A stretch of DNA of 64,000 nt from Gammaproteobacteria bacterium (GTDB lineage: Bacteria > Pseudomonadota > Gammaproteobacteria > HK1), in NCBI GenBank assembly GCA_021773795.1, contig JAJFJT010000016.1, positions 1 through 64,000 of the forward strand, written 5' to 3'. The notes under the pieces are model-generated. The model made no database searches. It saw nothing but the letters and a program-made list of their open reading frames with translations, and was not told the origin of the DNA. The translations under genes were made by a program, and so were the position numbers. The stretch's first letter is position 1. Each line of letters starts with the position of its first letter. Positions 46,003-53,176 of the stretch are shown in pieces.

Positions 46003-46036
46003 AAAAAAAAGCTGGCGGTTATCGCCAGCTTTTTTT
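46003..46036. terminator. Bidirectional rho-independent terminator
   Basis: A-tract (46003-46010), then stem GCTGGCG (46011-46017), loop GTTAT, stem CGCCAGC (46023-46029) and a run of seven T (46030-46036). It is perfectly placed between the convergent haemoglobin and AcuI-like genes and has A/T runs on both sides, so it should work in both directions. Confidence 0.92.
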
Positions 46037-46070
46037 GGTCGCGTTCCGTCAATCCCGTGGCTGGCGGTGC

Positions 46071-47066
46071 CTAGCCTCCCACATTGACCACCACCCGTCC
46101 GCGTACACGGCCCGCCAGGATTTCCTTTCCGAGTTGTGGTAAGTCGTCGAGAGCCACCTCCCGGGTGATGGCTTCCAGTTGTGCTTTGGGCAGGCTCTGC
46201 GCCAGGCGCTTCCAGACTTGCAGACGACGTGTTTGCGGACAGGTGGTGCTGTCGATTCCCAGCAGGCCGACGCCGCGGAGCAGGAAGGGAAGCAGGCTGC
46301 TGCCTAATTGATTGCCACCCGCCAGACCCACGGACGCGACGGCTCCGTGGAGCGCTGTTTCGGCAAGTATCCGGGCCAGCGTATTGCCACCGACGGCATC
46401 CACGCAGCCAGCCCAGATTTCACTTTCGAGGGGGCGTTCCAGCGGTAGCGCCAGTTCCGCACGTGGCAGGATGCGGGTTGCCCCCAGAGCCCGGAGATAG
46501 TCCTCGGCCTCTGGTCGGCCGCTGGAGGTCACTACCGGATAACCCAAGGCGCTAAGGTAGGCAATGGCGATGGAACCGACACCACCGGCACCACCGGTTA
46601 CCAGCACCTCGCCGGCACCTGGCCGTAGTCCGTAATCCTCCAGCGCCAGGATAGCCAGCATGGCGGCCACGCCGGCGGTACCCAGGCTCATGGCCGTACG
46701 GCAGTCCAGACCATCAGGTAAAGGCACCAGCCATTCACTGCGTACGCGGGCACGCTCCGCATAGCCGCCCCAATGGACCTCTCCTACTCGCCAGCCGGTG
46801 AGGATAACGTGATCGCCAACCTGGTAATCCGGGCTCTGGCTGTGGATGACCCGGCCAGCGAGATCGATGCCTGGCACGTGGGGATATGAGCGTACCAGCC
46901 GTCCGATCCCCTGCAGCACCATGCCATCCTTGTAGTTGAGGCTGGAATATTCCACCGCGATGGTGACATCACCCTCGGGTAGTTGTTGTTCGTCAATCTG
47001 CTGGATGGAAGCGCTGACCTTCCCATTCTGCTGCTCTAGTAGAAGTGCTTGGAAATTTTTATTCAC
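46071..47066 (-). CDS. AcuI/YhdH-type acryloyl-CoA reductase family (MDR) oxidoreductase
   Basis: A zinc-free medium-chain dehydrogenase of 331 residues. The N-terminus has EYSSLNYKDGMVLQGIGRLV and YPHVPGIDLAGRV, the YhdH/AcuI signature. The NADPH-binding loop is VLVTGGAGGVGSIAIAYLSALGY, and the C-terminus has LGIDSTTCPQTRRLQVW. The family includes acryloyl-CoA reductase and quinone-oxidoreductase-like proteins. The GTG start at 47066 is used. It lies downstream of the malonyl-CoA decarboxylase gene on the same strand, separated by 203 bases that contain a REP-like palindrome. An acyl-CoA role is therefore attractive. Confidence 0.88.
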   Translation of the reverse strand: MNKNFQALLLEQQNGKVSASIQQIDEQQLPEGDVTIAVEYSSLNYKDGMVLQGIGRLVRSYPHVPGIDLAGRVIHSQSPDYQVGDHVILTGWRVGEVHWGGYAERARVRSEWLVPLPDGLDCRTAMSLGTAGVAAMLAILALEDYGLRPGAGEVLVTGGAGGVGSIAIAYLSALGYPVVTSSGRPEAEDYLRALGATRILPRAELALPLERPLESEIWAGCVDAVGGNTLARILAETALHGAVASVGLAGGNQLGSSLLPFLLRGVGLLGIDSTTCPQTRRLQVWKRLAQSLPKAQLEAITREVALDDLPQLGKEILAGRVRGRVVVNVGG

Positions 47067-47154
47067 TGGCTTCTCCCCGATTGTTCGGCCGGTGTGGCCT
47101 ATTGTGGTCCCTTTGTATAAGGGCCTGTCGTGTGCGCTGTAAAGGAATATATTC

Positions 47155-47175
47155 GGCGGCCACGGGCCGCCCTAT
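47155..47175. repeat. REP-like palindromic unit
   Basis: GGCGGCC/GGCCGCC palindrome followed by CTAT. It aligns with the right arm of the element at 33938-33958 at about 17 of 21 positions, including the GG(C)CGCCCTA tail. It lies in the 203-base gap between the malonyl-CoA decarboxylase stop and the AcuI-like start, where nothing else is evident. Confidence 0.6.
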
Positions 47176-47269
47176 GGCCACACATCCTGGTTTAGACTCC
47201 CTGTAGGGCACGCCATGGTGGCTCTGGCAAGAACACTGTTTTGGCCAGGGACTATTCCTGGCAACCATG

Positions 47270-48682
47270 CTAAGCCTTAAGCAGCTTGCGCACGGCAGAT
47301 GTTGCCGTAACTTTCCCGTCGCTGCAGTAAGCCTCGTGGTTTTCCTCCACGTGCTGTAGTACATAGCGATAGTTGATCATTAGCCCGACACCATTTTTCA
47401 GTCCGCGTTCTGAGATATCGGCAAGCCAGTTGATGCGCTCGATGCGAGCGCCGTTGGAAAGGTGAAAGTGAGCTACGCGATCCCGGGTACCCGCTCGCCC
47501 GCGCTCATTGAGGAGATAATGCGCTGCCAGCGGCATTATCATCGCCTCAAGTGCCTTTGCCGTTTGTTCGTCGCTGGGCCAATCGGGCAGAGCCAGCAAG
47601 CTTTGAAGTGCGCTAACGGTATCTTCTGCCCGCGCCAGTTCACGAATGCGGCGGCCGTCACTGGTCCCAATTAATGGATCCAGGTTTTTGTTGGCTTGTC
47701 CATCCAGCCATTTGCGAAAGCCGGGCAGGGGCGACAGGGTGGCGAAGTTTTTCAATTGTGGCAGGTCACGGGCCAGATCACGGGCGACACGCTTGATCAG
47801 AGTGTTGCCGAAACTGATGCCCGCCAGTCCCGGCTGGCAGTTGGAGATGGAATAGAAGATAGCGGTATCAGTGGCCTCGGCCTCCAGTGCCGGTGTTTCG
47901 CTATCCAGCAGGTTCTGGATGTTATCTGCCAGCCCATGTACCAGTGCTACCTCGACAAAAATAAGTGGTTCTTCGGGCATGTTGGGATGAAAAAAGGCAT
48001 ACAGGCGCCGGTCTGAATCGAGGCGTTTCTTCAGGTCATCCCAGGAATCGATGGCGTGCACCGCTTCGTATTCAATCAACTTTTCCAGCAAGGTCGCCGG
48101 GCTGTCCCAGGTAATTTGTCGCAGGGTCAGAAAGCCCACATCGAACCATGAGGCAAGCCGGGCGCTCAGCTCCTCGTCCAGCATGGCGAGTTCTGGGTTG
48201 CTGCGGGCAAAGCGACGCAGCTCACCACGTAAATCCACCAGAAACTTGATGCCGTCATCAAGGGCATTGAAGAGGCCCAAGAGGCGGATTCTTGGAGCTA
48301 TCAGGCTTGCACGCAGGGCACTTTCAGCTTCTTGCTGTGTCTTTATATCTGCCGCACTCTGATAGTTTTCGATGTTCGCTTCGAGCTTGCTCTGATCCAC
48401 CCCATAATCCTGCGCCAGCACCTCCAGGAAACGCTGCCGGCCTTCAAGATTGAGTTCCAGGTAGGCCTCCCCCAGATGCGCAGCGCGTGCCCGTGCCGAG
48501 ACCTCTCCACCGCGGGCCTCCAGGCAGGCATCGATCTGGTGGCGGAGTTGCTTGATGTCGCTGGCACTGAGTTCGGGGCTGAAGCGGGTATGCGGTGGAC
48601 CGTAGCTGGTACCACGCCAAGCCCGGCGAAAACGCCGCAGAGTGCGCTCCAGCAAGCCGTTACCATTATTCCGTGAATCCAT
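47270..48682 (-). CDS. Malonyl-CoA decarboxylase
   Basis: Decarboxylates malonyl-CoA to acetyl-CoA. The 470 residues match the bacterial/animal MCD family: an N-terminal helical domain (about 40-200) with NIENYQSAADIKTQQEAE, then a GNAT-fold catalytic domain with RRLYAFFHPNMPEEPLIFVEVAL, the catalytic serine region FYSISNCQPGLAGISFGNTLIKRVA, and VAHFHLSNGARIERINWLAD, containing the catalytic histidine, followed by GLMINYRY. There is no mitochondrial or export signal. The start codon ATG (48680-48682) lies inside a 9-bp target duplication of an adjacent MITE-like element, whose terminal repeat provides AGAGG seven bases upstream. Confidence 0.94.
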   Translation of the reverse strand: MDSRNNGNGLLERTLRRFRRAWRGTSYGPPHTRFSPELSASDIKQLRHQIDACLEARGGEVSARARAAHLGEAYLELNLEGRQRFLEVLAQDYGVDQSKLEANIENYQSAADIKTQQEAESALRASLIAPRIRLLGLFNALDDGIKFLVDLRGELRRFARSNPELAMLDEELSARLASWFDVGFLTLRQITWDSPATLLEKLIEYEAVHAIDSWDDLKKRLDSDRRLYAFFHPNMPEEPLIFVEVALVHGLADNIQNLLDSETPALEAEATDTAIFYSISNCQPGLAGISFGNTLIKRVARDLARDLPQLKNFATLSPLPGFRKWLDGQANKNLDPLIGTSDGRRIRELARAEDTVSALQSLLALPDWPSDEQTAKALEAMIMPLAAHYLLNERGRAGTRDRVAHFHLSNGARIERINWLADISERGLKNGVGLMINYRYVLQHVEENHEAYCSDGKVTATSAVRKLLKA

Positions 48683-48687
48683 AAGGG

Positions 48688-48822
48688 CACCTCTAAAAAT
48701 ACAATATTCGTCGCAATATGGTGTTTCTCGTAAAAAAGTTTCGCTTACATATCAAACAGTTGCTGCGCGCAACTTTTTTAACATGCCTTGTGTTGCCTGG
48801 AAACTTAAATTTTTAGAGGTAC
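48688..48822. mobile_element. 135-bp MITE-like element with 9-bp target duplication
   Basis: Terminal repeats CACCTCTAAAAAT (48688-48700) and ATTTTTAGAGGTAC (48809-48822) are inverted with one outer mismatch. The flanks carry an exact 9-bp direct repeat, CCATAAGGG, at 48679-48687 and 48823-48831. An inner perfect 10-bp inverted repeat (TAAAAAAGTT at 48731-48740, AACTTTTTTA at 48771-48780) is nested inside. No coding sequence. It separates the fused ETF gene from the malonyl-CoA decarboxylase gene, and its removal leaves the latter's ATG nine bases after the ETF stop. Confidence 0.82.
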
Positions 48823-48835
48823 CCATAAGGGTGCC

Positions 48836-50638
48836 CTATTCGTTATCCGGGTCAGAGGGAAGCAAGTCTGCCAGTGCCTCGGTCAGTGGCGCTATTAGCT
48901 CGCGCCAGTCCGCTACCATGCCGATATCTGCAAACTCAAAAATAGGTGCCTCCTCATCCGTGTTAATTGCCAGCACGGTACCGGCATTGCGTATTCCCGC
49001 GCTGTGGGTGAACTTGCCGCTCAATCCCAGGGCCAGATAGAGCCGCGGGGCAATGGAGCGTCCGGTAATGCCCAGTTGGCGGGACCGCGGCTGCCACCCC
49101 CGATCCGTGACCTTGCGGGTGGCTGCAAGTTCCGCACCCAGCACCTCCTGGAGTTCCTCAAGTTCATCGTATTCGTCAGGCGGAACTCCCATGCCCACAC
49201 CGATGACGGCCTCCGCATTGATCAAAGCGTTAACCTCGTCATTACGAGTACGTCGATGAATGGAGACCCGGGAATTTGTCGCCATGACCTGTTTCTTGAT
49301 CCTGGCGGTGGCCTTGCGCGGGCGGAGCAAGGGCAGGGCGCCCGGTCGCACCGTGGCCATCTGTACAGGAGATGTACATAAAATTTCTGCTGCCAGCATG
49401 CCAGAAAATGCAGGCTTCCACGCCACCAGGCGACCCTCCCTGACTTCAAGCGCAATGGCATCACCGGTTAGCCCCGCCTGTAGCCGGGCGGCGATGCGCG
49501 AGGCCACTTCCCGGCCCCATTGAGTAGACGGCAGGATGATTGCCCAGGGACTATGGTTGCCGGCCCAGTCGCTCACCGCATGGGCGATATCCTCTTCTAC
49601 ATCACTGCCGTGCAGATGTATGGCCCGGTCAACGCCCCATCCGCCCAGCAAGCCAGGCGCCATTTTTTCAGCCACGAAGGCCCTGACTTCGCCACCGATC
49701 TCTGCCGCCAGCAAGGCCGCAGTACCACAGCACTCCTGGCTCGTTCGTGTTTGCTCTGGCTCCAGTACTACCACGACGGATAGCTCTTCCGATTGCTGGG
49801 CGGGCACCTGTTTTGTTGCATCCGGCGATGGCTCTGCGAACAAATCGCGGTGCCCCAGCATGTCTACCAGCTGCTCTATCTGCTCCTCAACGGGGCCTTT
49901 GAGTATCGCCGGATTTCGTTCCAGCGGAATCGTTCGCGAGCTTCCCACCCGGGTAGGGCTGCCGGCGGCACCCCATGTTCCGGCACCCAGAGCCACGGCA
50001 TCGAGGATGGAAATGTGCTGCTCCAGTGCGCTGATCCACTTCTCTCTGGGGACCTTGCAGGGGGCGCACAGGCGCTCGGCCACCGACAGTACCGCAGGCA
50101 GGCTAACCGAGGCATCCACCCAGCCATCGTCGTGCTCGCAGCGCACCCTGAGTCGCTTGTCATTAAGTTCCAGCTTTCGTACCGGGCCGAGGAACGGGAG
50201 CTCCAGCAATTCCGCCAGTTCCGGCCCCACTTGCCCGGTGTCTGCATCCAGCGAGTTGCGTCCTAGCAAGATGAGGTCAAAGACCCCCTGTAGCCTGATT
50301 GCTGCCAACAGGGTACGTGCGGTGGCCAAGGTGTCGGCACCGGCAAAGGCCGGATCACTGAGTAGTATCCCGGTATTGGCTCCCCAGGCGAGCGCTTCTT
50401 TCAAGACATCTTTGGCTGAAGCCGGACCCATGGTGATGACGGTACAGTGGCCCTTGCTGGCCCGGGCAAGCTTCACCCCCTGGGCCACCGCACGCCGGCA
50501 GTAGGGGTTCATCTCCAGTGCCACTCCCACACGCACCAAGTGCCCATCCTCGCCGAGGCTTATGCCCTCGAGGGCGGGGATTTGTTTCACCAGTACGGCG
50601 ATGCGCAGGGGCTTGAGGTCGTCTGTTTCAGAAAGCAT
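48836..50638 (-). CDS. Electron transfer flavoprotein, beta and alpha subunits fused in one polypeptide
   Basis: A 600-residue protein that combines both ETF subunits. Residues about 10-260 are EtfB-like: PLRIAVLVKQIPALEG, DGHLVRVGVALEMNPYCRRA, LKEALAWGANTGILLSD and LILLGRNSLDADTGQVGPEL. Residues about 290-600 are EtfA-like, with WAIILPSTQWGREVASRIAARL, TVRPGALPLL and the FAD-binding RSIAPRLYLALGLSGKFTHSAGIRNAGTV followed by INTDEEAPIFEFADIGMVAD. Separate etfB and etfA genes are the norm, so the fusion is notable. It presumably carries electrons from an acyl-CoA dehydrogenase to the quinone pool. It precedes malonyl-CoA decarboxylase in the same orientation. Confidence 0.88.
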   Translation of the reverse strand: MLSETDDLKPLRIAVLVKQIPALEGISLGEDGHLVRVGVALEMNPYCRRAVAQGVKLARASKGHCTVITMGPASAKDVLKEALAWGANTGILLSDPAFAGADTLATARTLLAAIRLQGVFDLILLGRNSLDADTGQVGPELAELLELPFLGPVRKLELNDKRLRVRCEHDDGWVDASVSLPAVLSVAERLCAPCKVPREKWISALEQHISILDAVALGAGTWGAAGSPTRVGSSRTIPLERNPAILKGPVEEQIEQLVDMLGHRDLFAEPSPDATKQVPAQQSEELSVVVVLEPEQTRTSQECCGTAALLAAEIGGEVRAFVAEKMAPGLLGGWGVDRAIHLHGSDVEEDIAHAVSDWAGNHSPWAIILPSTQWGREVASRIAARLQAGLTGDAIALEVREGRLVAWKPAFSGMLAAEILCTSPVQMATVRPGALPLLRPRKATARIKKQVMATNSRVSIHRRTRNDEVNALINAEAVIGVGMGVPPDEYDELEELQEVLGAELAATRKVTDRGWQPRSRQLGITGRSIAPRLYLALGLSGKFTHSAGIRNAGTVLAINTDEEAPIFEFADIGMVADWRELIAPLTEALADLLPSDPDNE

Positions 50639-50715
50639 GGTTGGTTTTCTCTACGCACTAAATAGTGATGAGGCAAGTATAGAACAGCTCGCAATACTTA
50701 CAGATGACCATAGCC

Positions 50716-51426
50716 TTAGATGGGGAGAAAGACTGCCCCGGCGAGACGCTGGATGACTTGGCGGATGGTGCGGCTACGGTGGCCGGCGATTATTTTGGCC
50801 AAAGCGTCCTGGATGGCGATGAGTTTGCCGAACAGTCGTTCGTAACTGAGGTTGCGCGGCTCTTGGCCGGTGGAGTCGCTCAGCAGGTAGAGTCTCCCGT
50901 CGGAACTACGATCGTTATGCAGCTTCCAGGCGGCAACCTCCAGATTGCGGGCGCTGTTGTAGAGCTTTTGTGGGTCCAGCTCATCGGTGAGGAAGAATTC
51001 CCGCTTATTGTTATAGGCCGCGAGCAGCATCTGTTGTAAGCCAACACCAAAGGCAAATACCCGATCTCCTCTATATTGTTCATCGAAGGCGAGCTGCACC
51101 ACATTACTGCCACGTTCTCCCTGTAGTGCGGAAAGACTGCCTACGGGTGCGGGCCCAAAGGCGGCCGCTACTGCATCTTCAGGGCGACCACCGACACCCT
51201 TTGTCAGTTCCCGTGGATTACGTCGGTAGAGCTTGAGCATCAACGCTTCGAGATGAATGAGCATCTCGCCGAGATGCATCTCGGCAACGTTATCGATATC
51301 GGATTTTCCGAGCTGGCGGATGTTGAAGGGCCTGGTGGGCACATCGGCTGAGGGTGGCGTGGTGTTGCAGCCCACAAGCAGCAGGCAAAGCAGGCTTATC
51401 GGGATAAACAGGCGCTGCCGTTTCAT
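50716..51426 (-). CDS. Uncharacterised lipoprotein
   Basis: A 236-residue exported protein with a clear lipobox: a basic start (MKRQR), a hydrophobic run and LLLVGC, with the lipidated cysteine at residue 20. The mature part has no recognised motif. It includes SDIDNVAEMHLGEMLIHLEALMLKLYRRN, AFGVGLQQMLLAAYNN and RNLSYERLFGKLIAIQDALAKII. ATG 51426 overlaps the hflD stop (ATGA), so it is translated after hflD and mnmA. A longer open frame starting at 51519 would run through hflD without support. Confidence 0.72.
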   Translation of the reverse strand: MKRQRLFIPISLLCLLLVGCNTTPPSADVPTRPFNIRQLGKSDIDNVAEMHLGEMLIHLEALMLKLYRRNPRELTKGVGGRPEDAVAAAFGPAPVGSLSALQGERGSNVVQLAFDEQYRGDRVFAFGVGLQQMLLAAYNNKREFFLTDELDPQKLYNSARNLEVAAWKLHNDRSSDGRLYLLSDSTGQEPRNLSYERLFGKLIAIQDALAKIIAGHRSRTIRQVIQRLAGAVFLPI

Positions 51427-52055
51427 GGCCCGACCTCGGCTGCCAGGTGGGCGGCCAACTCGCTGAGCCGCCGCTGGGCGAATACCAGGCCGAGACGGCG
51501 CCCTCCTAACTGGCGCCACAGCACGGTGGCACGGATTGCCGCCAGCAATAAAGCGCGCACCCGTTCGGCATTGCGTGGCAGCTCCAGATAATTGCGTTCA
51601 CCACGTACCATGACACGGGGAAACAGGTTCCCTATGGTATCTCGATAAACTTCGGCGAGACCGGCAATAACGGCGTCGTGGCCGGAGTGGAAGTGGCTGA
51701 CCTGGCGCTCGGTGGCAACGATGCCCTGATGAATCTTGTCGAGCAGTGACTCATTGCGATTTAGTTTGCGCTCCAGGTGCATGACGGTAGCGGCATAGCG
51801 CGATATTTCCAGATCCCGTGAGGCCCTCCCACGTAGTTGTGATTGCAATACCTCCAGACCATGCACCACGCCACGGATGCCGCCAAAAACCTCGGCAGTA
51901 TGTGCCGCATCAAAGCGGAACAGGCTGTCGATGCTGGCGGCCATGGGTGCCTCCAGACAGAGCCCTTCATGGGCGATGGCACGCACCAGTGAAACCGCCT
52001 GAAACAGTCCCGCGAGTGCGAGCACCCGATCTGCCTCGGTTGCCTGTGTGCTCAT
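51423..52055 (-). CDS. hflD: HflD family lysogenization-regulator homologue
   Basis: A 210-residue mainly helical protein. The N-terminus reads DRVLALAGLFQAVSLVRAIAHEG, followed by ASIDSLFRFDAAHTAEVFGGIRG, LRYAATVMHLERKL-like (SRYAATVMHLERKLNRN), and AALFFPRVMVRGERNYL-like (IGNLFPRVMVRGERNYLE). These match HflD, a membrane-associated peripheral protein encoded next to mnmA in most Gammaproteobacteria. ATG 52055 overlaps the mnmA stop and is preferred over the longer frame from 52091. Confidence 0.92.
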   Translation of the reverse strand: MSTQATEADRVLALAGLFQAVSLVRAIAHEGLCLEAPMAASIDSLFRFDAAHTAEVFGGIRGVVHGLEVLQSQLRGRASRDLEISRYAATVMHLERKLNRNESLLDKIHQGIVATERQVSHFHSGHDAVIAGLAEVYRDTIGNLFPRVMVRGERNYLELPRNAERVRALLLAAIRATVLWRQLGGRRLGLVFAQRRLSELAAHLAAEVGP

Positions 52056-53170
52056 GCTCGAGTGCTCTCGATGACGCCACCACCCAGGCACTCAGCGCCG
52101 CTATAGAACACCACGGATTGTCCCGGGGTAACCGCCCACTGGGGCTGGGTGAAGCGTACTTGTAGCCGACCATCGGCCAGGGCTTCCACATGGCAGGCCT
52201 GATCTGCCTGGCGGTAGCGGGTTTTGGCGTGGCACTCAAGGGGCAGAGCTGGTGGCTCACCGGCAATCCAGTGCAGCTCCCCGGCCTCCAGTTCGCGGCT
52301 AAAAAGCAACGGATGTTCACGATTCTGCACCACGATCAGGGTGTTGCGGCCTTCATCCTTGGCGGCTACATACCAGGGCGCGCCACTGCTACCGGCCCGT
52401 CCGCCGATGCCGAGTCCGCGGCGCTGGCCGAGGGTGTAATACATCAGCCCTTCATGCTGACCGAGGATTTCGCCCTCCGGGCTTTCCATCGGCCCCGGAT
52501 TGGGGGCCAGATAGCGGCCGAGAAATTCACGGAAGGGGCGCTCACCGATAAAGCAGATGCCGGTGCTGCCTTTCTTGGCGTGCACCGGAATCTCTGCCGC
52601 CCTTGCCAGTCGGCGGACCTCGCCTTTTTTGAGGGTACCTAGCGGGAAGAGGGTGTGGGCCAGGGCGCGTTGGTCGATGGCATGCAGGAAGTAGCTCTGA
52701 TCCTTGTCCAAATCCTCGGCCTTTAACAGCCGCCAGAGCCCATTACGCTGCTGCCGGCGTGCATAGTGGCCGGTGGCGATATATGCACCGCCCAAATCCA
52801 GTGCGTGCTGAAGAAAGTGATGGAATTTGATTTCACGATTGCAGAGTACATCCGGGTTCGGGGTGAGCCCGGCGCGGTAGGCGGCGAGAAAACGCTCGAA
52901 CACCAGATCCCAGTATTCGCTGCTGAAATTCACCGAGTGGAAGTCGATGCCCAACAGGGTGCAAACGGCGCGGGCATCATCCGCATCTTCCGCTGCCGCA
53001 CAGTGCCCCTGGTCGTCGTCCTCCTCCCAGTTCTTCATAAACAGTGCGCTCACCTGCAAGCCCTGCTTCTTGAGCAGCAGAGCGGCGACAGCGGAATCCA
53101 CGCCGCCGGAGAGGCCAACGATGACGGGGGTGTCCGCTGGGGGGGCAGCGTTATGGAGGCTTTGGGGCAT
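52052..53170 (-). CDS. mnmA: tRNA-specific 2-thiouridylase MnmA
   Basis: Makes 2-thiouridine at the wobble position of tRNA-Lys, tRNA-Glu and tRNA-Gln. The 372-residue protein has the PP-loop VIVGLSGGVDSAVAALLL at the N-terminus, PNPDVLCNREIKF with the first catalytic cysteine, and STGICFIGERPFREFL with the second. Mid-domain blocks are IATGHYARR and LDKDQSYFLH. The C-terminal beta-barrel domain includes YTLGQRRGLGIGG. It is the first gene of the mnmA-hflD-lipoprotein group, with the giant YhdP-like gene upstream. Confidence 0.97.
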   Translation of the reverse strand: MPQSLHNAAPPADTPVIVGLSGGVDSAVAALLLKKQGLQVSALFMKNWEEDDDQGHCAAAEDADDARAVCTLLGIDFHSVNFSSEYWDLVFERFLAAYRAGLTPNPDVLCNREIKFHHFLQHALDLGGAYIATGHYARRQQRNGLWRLLKAEDLDKDQSYFLHAIDQRALAHTLFPLGTLKKGEVRRLARAAEIPVHAKKGSTGICFIGERPFREFLGRYLAPNPGPMESPEGEILGQHEGLMYYTLGQRRGLGIGGRAGSSGAPWYVAAKDEGRNTLIVVQNREHPLLFSRELEAGELHWIAGEPPALPLECHAKTRYRQADQACHVEALADGRLQVRFTQPQWAVTPGQSVVFYSGAECLGGGVIESTRA

Positions 53171-53176
53171 GGTGGG

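Noticed and set aside
49536-50504. 322-codon plus-strand open frame opposite the fused ETF gene
   Set aside because: Ser/Ala-rich low-information sequence opposite a gene with strong ETF motifs on the minus strand.
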